Part shown: positions 31,541 through 40,567 of the stretch, piece after piece | Position numbering within the stretch: position 1 is the stretch's first letter | Layout of the letters: each line of letters starts with the position of its first letter | From: Aricia agestis | Taxonomy: Eukaryota; Arthropoda; Insecta; Lepidoptera; Lycaenidae | Length of the DNA: 64,000 nucleotides | Direction: 5' to 3' | Assembly: GCF_905147365.1 (NCBI RefSeq) | Contig: NC_056423.1 | Span: forward strand, 13,062,501 to 13,126,500 | The notes under the pieces: model-generated | Databases searched by the model: none | Seen by the model: only the letters and a program-made list of their open reading frames with translations | What the model was told of the DNA's origin: nothing | Position numbers and translations under genes: made by a program

Positions 31541-31815
31541 TATAATAATGCGTAAAAATTATGATTCAAGATAAATAAATCTATATAAATAAAAACAAAT
31601 GCTTTTATTTTTGTCCTATTTGTGTTCTCAAACTGTCGATCATATTGTAACGAAACTAAGGCAGGGTGTTCTGACGACGCTCGAGAAAAATCCACTGATG
31701 TTATAAAGGTCTTCTCACGCAAAATTACAGAACTACTAGGTACGTTACGGTACTACCACCGCCTATCATTTAAAAGCAAATTGAAATAACAAATGCACAC
31801 ACATCCGAGGGGCTA

Positions 31816-31968
31816 GTGTGAGTTTGATCGAGTACGAAACGTTACTATCGCGTCTGTCGGAATCAAAACTTCCCCATACGTCCGCTAGGGGCGCTGTTCG
31901 ATTTCCCATACTAATTCGGCTGTGACGCAGACGCGATAGTAACGTTTCGTACTCGATCAAACTCACGC
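31816..31968. repeat. Snap-back MITE, 40 bp arms
   Basis: GTGAGTTTGATCGAGTACGA at 31818 pairs with TCGTACTCGATCAAACTCAC ending at 31966; the arms continue through AACGTTACTATCGCGTCTG, about 40 bp almost without mismatch, around 70 bp. It is in the first intron of the minus-strand Harbinger transposase. Confidence 0.82.
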
Positions 31969-32602
31969 AAGGGGTACCGCTCGTTCATCAAGTCCAGTAT
32001 TACTATGCTTGCGCTGAATTCGAACACAGTTTTCCGAGTCATAGTCGATCAAAAATAACAATAATAGCTCTTAAAAATTTACGTACATACCTCAAGCATA
32101 TTGATATCCGCTCTTCAACGGAAATAGGTATTCTTAAATTTGTTTCTTGCTTTTGGATGTGAGGCCTCAAAATATTTACCAAATTTTCAAATTTATCTAA
32201 GCCCATTTTATAATAATCATAAAAATATCTTGGGTCCTGGCTTAAATCGTTACTACAAAGTGTTTTGAATTCGCTAAGAATATGTCTTTTCTTCCATAAC
32301 TCGTGAACCCAAAATTTTCGTTTTATTTTCCTATTCTCAGCTTCTGATATAATTTTACTTTCTTCCTCTTCAACTTCTGATATTAGCGCAATCATGATAA
32401 GATCGATATCAACCATCGTATACTGCCGAGCGAGCACCATTCACGAATGTTCGAAAGTCACTAGTCCAGCACTGTGATCCGAACGCGCTAATACGAGCAT
32501 CGTCGCGCGCAGACGCACGTCGCCGCGCGAACACGCGCGTCGCCGTGCAAAACATGACGCGTCGCTTCGCTTCGACTCTGTGCCAGTGTGAGTTGAGCCT
32601 TA

Positions 32603-34380
32603 GAGGTCAAAAAAAAATTGTGTTCCCGAAGGTGATAAAAAATCTCAACACTCAAAAAGCTGAAAGTACACTTTCTTTGTTCATTTGTGAACATTGTTCA
32701 ATTGTCACAAGTATGTAAGAACAGATTTAGCGATAGCCAAAGTGCTGACTTGCGACTGCACAGAACAAAGTGCACAAATATAATTAAGAATGTTTTGGCA
32801 CCACATTTCTGTCAAGAATTAGTAGATGATATTGGAGATCAAGAATATAGTATATTGATTGATGAATCAACAGATGTTTCAGTAAGCAAATTGTTAGGCG
32901 TGACGGTTAGATATTTCAGCTTATCGTTGAAGAAAATTGTTTCCACTTTCTTGGGAATAGTCGAAATTGAAGACGGAACAGCAAACGGGATAGTTAATGG
33001 CTTAAAAATATTGCTTTCCGGTTTAAATTTGAATATAAAAAATATAATCGGCATTGGCACCGATAACGCGAATGTTATGACGGGTACCACAAACGGTGTC
33101 CATCAATTGCTAAAAAATGAAACTGGCAAAGACAACTTGGTATTAGTACGCTGCGTGTGTCACTCCTTACAGTTAGCAATGTCGCATTCCTCTGAACGAA
33201 CACTTCCTAGAAATATATATAGACTTTTTAATACGTGAAACTTTTAACTGGTTCAGTCATTCGTCGAAGCGGCAAATGTACTATAAAGAATTATACAAAA
33301 CCATGAACTGTGGATCAGAGCCTCTTAAGATTCCTCGACTATGCAATACTAGATGGATATCCATTGAGCCAGCTGTGGTTCGTATTTTGGAACAATGGGA
33401 CGAGTTGAAACTGTTGTTTCAAGTTGCCAGAAGCAGCGAACAATGTTATATGGCAGAAATGTTGTACAATATGTACAATGCGGGATCATTGTACATATTG
33501 TACAACATTTCTGCCATACCATTTATATTTAATTTATATTAAGCCAATCGTTCGAGAAGTCCAAACGGTAAATAAACTTTTTGAAAGTAATGATGTTGAG
33601 ATAACAAAACTTTACAATGACCTTATTGGCTTAACGGAATCTATAAGTCGCCGCATTTTGAATCCTACAGCCAGAGTTGACGTACTGACACAAAATATTG
33701 CCAGTTATATAGATCCGTCCGTGTATATGGGATACGTTTTCGAAACAAAGTTAAGGGAGTATGATTTAGCACAAGAAGTGACGCAAAATCTTAAACAGAG
33801 ATGCATAAATTTTACTCTTAAACTTGTAACAGAATTACAATCGAGATTGCCCACGAACTTTGCAGTTCTACAGAAAATTTCAATGTTTTCAGTGCAGGAG
33901 ACGCTAAAAGTTGTCAAACCATCTATCATTGAAATAGCGCAAGAATTCAATGTAAATGCTACAGAAATTGATAAACTTATATTACAATGGCGAAACATTG
34001 TTTTTATACAATGGCAGTGTACTTCCTCTACTATTAAATTTTGGTGTGAAGTTTTGGACTACAAGGACGCTGCTGGAAATAATCCCTTCAAAGAACTGGC
34101 TGTATTTGCAATAATGTTGTTAACATTACCTCATTCAAATGCAGACGTAGAGCGTGTATTTAGCCAAGTTAACTTAGTTAAAACAAAACTCAGGAACAGT
34201 TTAGTAAGATTCGGATTAAAAAGGGTTAACAAATGTTGTCACTCTTACGAGGTCCCTGACCCAGTGTTGCGAAAAATAGGGACAAATGAGGCCTATGCAT
34301 CTTCATCTTCCGCTCCGGCTGCATCTATTGAAGAGGATACAGAGGAGGGTCTTAATTTTTTATTTGTGTCACAAAATTAG
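32603..34380 (+). pseudogene. hAT transposase, main body, frameshifted
   Basis: Continues 28406-28600. Motifs in order: DLRLHRTKCTNIIKN, YSILIDESTDVSVSKLLGVT (first Asp), IGTDNANVMTGTTNGV (second Asp), VRCVCHSLQLAMSHSS, PRLCNTRWISIEPAV, and the dimerisation block LPHSNADVERVFSQVNLVKT near 34130. The protein ends FLFVSQN. Breaks: shifts near 32690 and 33220, and a 32 bp inverted duplication at 33449-33518 that forces a frame change. Related to the SCAN/ZBED-like hAT proteins common in insects. Confidence 0.85.
33449..33518. repeat. Perfect palindrome, 32 bp arms, 6 bp spacer
   Basis: TATGGCAGAAATGTTGTACA... through 33480 is repeated as its exact reverse complement at 33487-33518 around CGGGAT. 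The left arm is hAT coding sequence (MAEMLYNMYN), so the right arm is the added copy. Confidence 0.92.
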
Positions 34381-34543
34381 CCCTTTCGGTGTTTCCTTGG
34401 CTTGATTGTTAAGATTTATTTAATAAATATTTTTCTTTCTGCATTAGCATTTTATTTTAGCATTTTTCGAAATTTTTAGCATGTTTTTAGCATTTTTTTA
34501 ATGTAGATTTGGCAGAAAATAATTTTTAGAGTTGGCAGCACTG

Positions 34544-35029
34544 CCCTTATCTCGACGTACCATGGGATGGCAGCGGTGAAGGAAAGCAACGTATTAAAGC
34601 CGAGTGTGGTTGCCGATTACAATGTGTGCATCGGGGGCGTTGATCGAAAAGATCAAATGCTCACGATGTACCCTATTGAACGGCGGAGATCTCGTATTTG
34701 GTATAAAAATTTTTTCAAACGTCTTCTGAGTGCAAGTGTTCTGAACGCGTACATTCTTCTACGCTCACAGCAGACAGCTCACACATCGAAAATTTCGTGA
34801 GTCTTTAGTTAAAGATTTGATTGCTGCACACAAACCACCTTCACCCTCAGCGGCACCCACGACCGGGTTACATCTTCCAGCTCAGTACGGCTTTCTGCCC
34901 GGAAGCCAGCACGACCGCACTAGGCGATTGTGTGTTGTTTGCAAAAAGCGTACAAATGCCTATTGCAAAGCGTGTAATGTAGCACTGTGCGTGTTCACCT
35001 GCTTTGAGCCACATCACACTCTACAGTGA
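34544..35029 (+). pseudogene. piggyBac transposase, 3' part
   Basis: Resumes after the hAT insertion: VLKPSVVADYNVCIGGVDRK with the third catalytic Asp (GGVDRKDQM), RRSRIWYKNFFKRLLSASVL, a shift near 34795, then the cysteine-rich tail RLCVVCKKRTNAYCKACNVA and FTCFEPHHTLQ, a RING-like finger typical of piggyBac C-termini. Stops at 35029, 127 bp before the element end. Confidence 0.85.
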
Positions 35030-35160
35030 CACTTGACAATATTACACATTTTACTATACATACAGTATTGGTATCGAGTTATGAATGCAATCTTGTTCTT
35101 TAGATCTTAAGCACAAGATTGCATTTACAACTCAATACGTGATATATTTTTGTAGGTTAA

Positions 35161-35459
35161 CATGCTACTGCTTATCACGGTCCAGTTAAGAATACTTGCA
35201 CACAGGAGTTTTTTTTTATTTTATTTTAGCCTTTTTTGTGGAAAATTTGTATTGGTGTATGTTTGTTTCGAGAGATGGAAATCAACTACCGTTGCCCATA
35301 GACTACTATTGGACAGATGATTACTATTAGAGGAAAATTTGTATTGATGTACGTTTGTATGTTTGTTTATGAAGTTAAAGGGCAAATGAGCAAATAAGTC
35401 TCCTGATGGAAAGCAACTATCGTTGCCCATAGACACTCATAAAGGTATTGCTTCTGATC
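35161..35459 (+). repeat. Two eroded copies of a lepidopteran LINE/SINE tail
   Basis: GGAAATCAACTACCGTTGCCC (about 35276) and GGAAAGCAACTATCGTTGCCC (about 35408), the second preceded by GGGCAAATGAGCAAATAAGT, match the tail seen at 21026. GAAAATTTGTATT starts both. No gene. Confidence 0.6.
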
Positions 35460-36371
35460 GCGTCATTACTGTTGTCTGTTCTGTTGTTGTTGTCGCTGCA
35501 GTGTTGTTTCTCAATTCTCGATACATTTTAGATAATGTATTGTATGATAAAGTGTACATTGGTTTAATGTTAATAACTTACTTTTCAATTCGCTGAAAAC
35601 TAAATGATTCAAATTTACTTTGCCCAACGTTAGGCAAGTTCAAACCAATATACTATTAAACAATGATGAGAAGACGAATTTGGTGGATACCACTGTAATC
35701 TTAGGCATTACACTAGGTAGTAAATTACAGTGGGTTGGTCCGCATATTGCTAATCTTGCAGATATGCTCAGTTCTGCAACATATGTAGTCAAAAAATTAG
35801 GGAAATTTTTGACGATGACATGGTAAGACTAGTTTATTTTAGTTATTTTCACAGTAGAATGTCATATGCTGTCCTTTTTTGAAGAAATGCTGCCGACATT
35901 AATGCAATTTTTGTGCTGCAGAAGCGAGTCATACGTTCTATTTATGAAATGTCAGCTTTTGAACCTCTGAGAAAAAAGAGGAAAGAGATTGAAAACCCTC
36001 TCCACCTAAAGTCAAGATCGCGTCATTACTATTTCTGTTCTGTTGTTGTTGCTGTAGTGTGGCTTCTCAATACATTTTGGATAATGTATTGTATGACAAT
36101 AGTACATTGGTTTAACGTTAATAACTTACTTTTGAATTCAAAGAAAATTAAACGTTTAAAATTTACTTTACCCAACGTTAGGCAAGTTCAAACCAATATA
36201 CTATTAAAAACAGACAATAAAGAAAAGCTAGAAGTACCGATGATCAGACTTAGTAAAGTAAGTGAATCTTTTAAAAGCCAATGTATACGCTTTAATAATA
36301 AAATCCCGGAAAACGTTCAACATCTTTCAATGATTAGAATGACTGCCTGCAAGGCTACATTCTTAAAATAA
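35460..36371 (+). pseudogene. LINE (CR1/Jockey-like) RT relic with a rearranged direct repeat
   Basis: Fragments TLPNVRQVQTNILL, VILGITLGSKLQWVGPHIAN, RLSKVSESFKSQCIRFNNKI and FVLQKR-like text belong to the thumb and C-terminal part of the same LINE family as 16591-17310. The segment from GCGTCATTACT to CAATATACTATTAAA occurs twice (about 35459-35660 and 36019-36210), so the copy suffered a duplication of about 200 bp at 555 bp distance. Many stops. Confidence 0.65.
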
Positions 36372-36779
36372 TAATTAATTTCTTATATACAACTTTTAAC
36401 ATTGTATGGATTATGTTACATGATATTGTATTTTTTTTAATAATAGTATTCCACTTTTGTAAAAATGTGGCCAGTTTATAACGCCGGGCTTTTACTTAAA
36501 ATTTTACTTAAAATTTAATAATTTATTCCTTTGTTTATGGCCGAACAAAATATATTTAATAGTTCTATACAACTAAATAATATGTAACATATATATTTAT
36601 ATGCATGTAGTAAAAACGGTTCTTTCAATATTACAAACAGACACTCCAATTTTATTTACTTATATGTATAGATTCTATGTATTCTGAAAGTGTTTTCAAA
36701 CTTATTTAGAAAGAAATATATTTTTGTTTTTATTTTACTTTAGCATTAAAATGGATGCGGTTATGCATTATTTTGTATG
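36372..36779. other. AT-rich spacer
   Basis: No gene or repeat recognised. Confidence 0.4.
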
Positions 36780-36783
36780 TTAA

Positions 36784-36878
36784 CCCACAAAAAACAAGGC
36801 ATCGAGTTATGAACAATGCAATTTTGTTATTTGTGAATTATGATCCAAAGAACAAGACCGCATTCATAATTTCGTGGG
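36784..36878. mobile_element. 95 bp piggyBac miniature
   Basis: TTAA (36780-36783) then CCCACAAAAA; the other end is CGTGGG followed by TAAA, a decayed TTAA. The interior is the same hairpin (GAGTTATGAACAATGCAATT...AAGACCGCATTCATAATTTCG) as near both ends of the 25590-35156 element. It consists of little else. Confidence 0.65.
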
Positions 36879-37800
36879 TAAACACAAAAATGCTTATCGG
36901 CGACCAAAAAAGATTCAATAATTATTAAAATTCCTTCTGTTGTGCTAATCCGACGTTAAAGACATAAAAAGATATAATTCTAAAGAAAAAAAAATCATAC
37001 TACATAAAAATGTCATACGAAAAGGCGTATCCATATTTTCTAATGGCCCTTGGGACCAAAATGGCCCTGTGTTCACTACTTTGATAATACATTTATCTTG
37101 AAAATATTTCTTAGAACTATATCGTTTTATCGATTTGTTTGAACGTATACATTTATCTTGAAAATATTTCTTAGAACTATATCGTTTTATCGATTTGTTT
37201 GAACGTATGTTCTATCTATATCTTAGAAAATATATAATATTTTTGGTAGTGATGATAGGTACGCTAAAAATAATGTTTTAATAAAGGTCTGATTATCACA
37301 CAAGTTTTTATGTTATTTTATTTTTATCCCCTACTCAAGATATATTTATTGTAGCTTTGTGATGCTTTTGTATTAAGTAAATAATATACTCAACTTACTA
37401 TAAACAAAACATCTGTGTCCATAGAATCATTAGTCATTTAGTTTTTTGTAGAAATGTGACACCCACTTTTGAAGAGTCATTCAAGTGGCTGACCTTTGTG
37501 ATTATTTTAAAACATGTGTTGTGAAAATAAAATGTATGGTGGCATGTAAAGTTTTGTTTGTATATTATACCTAATGTGCTGAATTGTAAATGAAATACAG
37601 TTTGAGAATCCAATGTCGTTTTATTTAAATAAAAATCATAAAATTGTTTAGATTCCACATTAGCTTTTTTTTTAAATTCTTTGCTAGATTCATTTTTATA
37701 TTTAGTCAGACACAAAGTTAGAAGAAAATAAAGACTATTTTATATACTTTATGATTGTTAATTTAACAGTTTCGACAGATAGCAATAAAATATATATTGA
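36879..37800. other. AT-rich region with a 60 bp tandem duplication
   Basis: The unit ATACATTTATCTTGAAAATA... is present twice without a mismatch over 37088-37207. No supported gene in the rest. Confidence 0.6.
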
Positions 37801-38005
37801 CAGCCGCTGTCAAGGGGGTAGGGATGGTAGGGTTGGCTTGCAGAAATTTCCTTCAATAGCTTTGGCCAGAGATCAGAATGCACGGGTTCCCGAGGGGAGG
37901 CACTCAAGTCTCTTTTGCCAATTCTATTGACGTGCTGTTGCTTTGCCCGATTAATCTCTTTCTTGAGGGACCTACAGGCAAGGTTGTACTCCTTTTTATA
38001 TGTAA
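37801..38005 (-). pseudogene. LINE ORF2 fragment (linker region)
   Basis: Minus strand reads KKEYNLACRSLKKEINRAKQ, RIGKRDLSASPREPVHSDLW and LLKEISASQP, resembling the region between endonuclease and RT in insect LINEs. No catalytic motif; short and isolated. Confidence 0.4.
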
Positions 38006-38760
38006 TAATAATAATAATAATATAATAATATAGCCTTTTATTCAGATCAACTTATTCTAATTACATATTTATAAATTTACTTAAACATGGATTTAAACTA
38101 AAAGTGTACCTTATTCTAATAGCTGCACTTTCTTTATGGTTTGCAGATCTGTTTGCCAATCGGCAAAGGCCTCCTCCAACCGTTTCCATTCTTTCCTATT
38201 ATCTGCCACTCTGTTCCACATTACTCCCGCCACTTTTCTTAAATCGTCGTCCTATCTTTTTTGAGGTCTTCCTCTTTTCCTCTTACCTTCCCTGGGGTAC
38301 CATCTTGTAACTTTCTTGCTCCATTTATCGTAACCTCTGCTCATGTGTCCAGCCCATCTCCATTTAAGCCTTCTGATCTTTTGTTTCACATCAATTGTTT
38401 TTGTTCTACTCCTGATGACATAGTTTTTATTTTTTCAGATCTTTTAACGTTAAGCATACTCCTCTCCATGGCGTTCTGACAGGTTGCTAATTTGTTTGTC
38501 ATTTCTTGGGATAGGGTCCATGATTGGCATCCATAGGTAAGTACGGGTAAAATACATGTATTGAATAGTTTAGTTTTTATATTGATATGAAGTGTTTTGT
38601 CTTTCATTGCTTCTTTTAAACTCCAATATCTTTTCCAGCTATTAATGACCCTTCTATTTGCTTCTTCCCGCATGGAGTCTTTTTGACTTATGACCAGTGA
38701 TCGGAGTAGGTAGATTGAAATGAGGTCAACGATCTGAAACGTACATAATAATATGGACAT
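38006..38760 (-). pseudogene. RTE-type LINE, C-terminal RT and tail
   Basis: Minus strand: RRVINSWKRYWSLKEAMKDK, KLFNTCILPVLTYGCQSWTL, NKLATCQNAMERSMLNVKRS, then after a shift RRLKWRWAGHMSRGYDKWS and GKRKRKTSKKIGRRFKKSGG. LPVLTYG..W.L and the RAMERS..+W.GH pattern are RTE hallmarks. The (TAA)n run at about 38007-38030 is the simple-repeat 3' tail of this minus-oriented copy. 5'-truncated. Confidence 0.8.
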
Positions 38761-38876
38761 TCCCCCGAAATCCCGGACTTTGTTAATGTTTTAAACCGAA
38801 ATTTAAATTAGTAGCTGTATAATTTAAAAAAATAAGTAGTAAATAAATAACTAGGTAGTTATTTACATAGGTATGC

Positions 38877-38986
38877 TAATTTCGTGTTTGATATTTAACA
38901 ATAATTCAAAGGCCACCGCGCAGACCTGCCGTAATTTCGTATTTGTTATTTAACAATAATTCAAAGGCCACCGCGCAGACCTGCCG
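38877..38986. repeat. 55 bp tandem duplication
   Basis: TAATTTCGTGTTTGATATTT... (38877-38931) is repeated at 38932-38986 with two differences and ends CGCGCAGACCTGCCG in both. Confidence 0.85.
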
Positions 38987-39019
38987 CCGGCATCCTATTA
39001 TCTATTCTAGGAAATTATC

Positions 39020-39311
39020 TTTTGTTCTAAATAATGGAATTATGGCCCGCTACCCCTCCCGCTCCGCTCTCCACTGATTTGCCGTGTGTCCTGCGCCGCC
39101 GCCGTGTGCGAGCGAGATATTGCAACACTCGACACTCGTTTACTTCGGTTCGTAGAGTGCGCATCTTTGTTACTGTGTTGTGAAATCGTTTTTTGACTCG
39201 GGCTTGTATACTGGACTTATGGAATCTGCTTAAACGACGACTTGGCTTTGATATATGGACTTGGATACTTACATCACTCTTGGATTGGAATTTTATATCA
39301 CCACTGCTGGT
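39020..39311 (+). promoter_or_regulatory. Probable promoter and 5' UTR exon of the 40568 hAT gene
   Basis: A GC-rich stretch (39040-39115, GCGCCGCCGCCGTGTGCGAG) in AT-rich DNA is followed by transcribed-looking sequence ending CACTGCTG before GTAAGC at about 39310. A matching acceptor TTTTTTTCTTTTAG lies at 40531, 38 bp before ATG 40568. Promoter is inferred from composition and splice sites. Confidence 0.5.
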
Positions 39312-39352
39312 AAGCACAATTTTTTCTTATTTTTGGATGCAAATATTTGAAG

Positions 39353-39400
39353 CATTCTATTCGAGTGCTTATGCAACAGCATAAGCACTCGAATAGAATG
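39353..39400. repeat. Perfect palindrome, 21 bp arms, 6 bp spacer
   Basis: CATTCTATTCGAGTGCTTAT+G and its exact complement 39380-39400 around CAACAG, in the leader intron of the hAT gene. Confidence 0.92.
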
Positions 39401-40530
39401 ATTAGTAGAATGCTTTATACCATAAGTTCTTAAATTCAAGAATCTTTAGTGGAGTATGAAAACTATGTGGATTTTTTCTTGGAAACTAATTATTTTACTG
39501 TTAGTTTTGATTAATTTTCTCCCAATATTTTATTGAAACTTGTGTTTTGGTACTACAATTTGGATCACTTAATCAAATTAAAGTAAAAAAACATTTACTA
39601 TACAATATGTTCAGCCATACAAGAATATGGAGATATCAGATTTAACTAATTTAATCGTAACCATACCTCGCTTGTGTTCTTGTGTTGAGCGTACAACATT
39701 CTCAAGTTTACACATGTTTAACAAATACATACATAAATCTTATCTACGCATAGTATACAACGCACACGCATAAATGAAATAGGGCTGCCTGTGTAGCTTA
39801 CCGCTGATAACGAGAATTGTGTACAATGTGTTTTTGCAAAGTTTCAATAGATGGCATTGATTTGTACAGCCATGTATTGTATTATATTTGTACTAAAATA
39901 TCGTGCGCTTGAACGCACACGATATATTAGTTAAATTTCAATGTTTAGATTTATTGTTAACATTCAAGCACGAAACGACCATAGTAAGAAATATGTCGTT
40001 TTTAATTTAAAATGCATGATTTGTTTAAGATTTCTTTCATTAAAAAAATAATCAATCCTATGTTAAATTAGTTTAATTACTCGAAAGTGGACCTAAGACC
40101 TAGCAAAAAAAATAGGTATCCTATAGTAAATACACAATAGAATTTGAAAACATTACAAATTTGATTGCATTGATCCGATAATGAATGAAAAAACATTACA
40201 AGCTTATTATATTTTTTCCTTTTTTGTGTAAATAACCATACAATGCACTATAAATACCCATTATAGTACAGTATTACCGTAAATATATGTAACTTGTAAC
40301 AAACTAAAATTGTATTTTTTTTAAACAAATCTAAGTCATCTGCGGGAGTGAAGCAGCTTGTTTAGGTGCGAAGTGGCCGTTAAGTACGTAGTACTATTAG
40401 GTATTCTGAACCGTCGTAAGCAAACCAATAGGTACCTCTTTTTCAATCAAATCACAATACATAAAACAATAGAAACACTAAGTATTTAGCAGTCTTGTAA
40501 AATTAATGTCATCATTTTTTTTTCTTTTAG
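39401..40530 (+). other. Leader intron of the hAT gene
   Basis: About 1.1 kb without a supported coding segment or known repeat; AT-rich with short direct repeats only. Confidence 0.4.
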
Positions 40531-40567
40531 GTGAGATACGAGGCTTCAACTTTTCAACAGCGTAGAC

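Larger units (their letters stand above)
29509..32416 (-). pseudogene. Harbinger DDE_4 transposase, two exons, one in-frame stop
   Basis: Exon 1 32416-32091 (MVDIDLIMIALISEVEEEES...VEERISICL) and exon 2 30403-29509 join in phase (AG|ATTTCTG gives ...ICLRFLTTAISFQ) to 407 codons with one TAA at 30372-30370. DDE motifs: CIGAIDGKHVNIRAP, HVF VGDEAFPLSEH and RRLVESAFGILSQKF. N-terminal FYDYYKMGLDKFENLVNIL is the usual Harbinger helix region. Typical length is about 400 residues, so only the stop separates this from an intact gene. Exon 2 lies inside the MADF gene's intron, and its own intron contains MADF exon 2. Confidence 0.87.
28601..32599 (+). mobile_element. PIF/Harbinger transposon with two interleaved genes
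   Basis: Terminal repeats of at least 42 bp with one mismatch: AGGCTCAACTCACACTGGCA at 28601 and its complement ending at 32599, within a TTA duplication (28598-28600 and 32600-32602). Subterminal CpG-rich words such as GACGCGCG cluster at 28725-28815 and 32495-32570. It encodes a MADF-domain protein on the plus strand (28873-31336) and a DDE transposase on the minus strand (29509-32416), the usual Harbinger pair, but with alternating exons. Confidence 0.9.
28047..34543 (+). mobile_element. hAT transposon, 8 bp target duplication, hosting a Harbinger element
   Basis: Tips CAGTGCTGCCAA (28047) and TTGGCAGCACTG (34543). CCCTTATC at 28039-28046 and 34544-34551 is a perfect 8 bp duplication, the hAT hallmark. 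Both ends carry clustered TTTAGCAT words (five or more on the left to about 28150, four on the right from 34443), probable transposase binding sites. Without the 4 kb Harbinger it is about 2.5 kb. Confidence 0.92.
25590..35156 (+). mobile_element. piggyBac-like element carrying a hAT/Harbinger nest
   Basis: The right end is clear: TTTTTGTAGG followed by TTAA (35157-35160). A subterminal hairpin with arms GAGTTATGAATGCAATCTTG and complement lies at 35076-35140; a decayed version lies at 25612-25676 near the left end. A 95 bp miniature with the same hairpin and tip CCCACAAAAA is at 36784-36878. The left tip is degenerate and placed only approximately. Without the inserted hAT (6.5 kb) the element would be about 3.1 kb. 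Confidence 0.65.

Noticed and set aside
38006..38032. (TAA)n tract as an independent microsatellite
   Set aside because: It is the simple-repeat 3' tail of the minus-strand RTE-type LINE.
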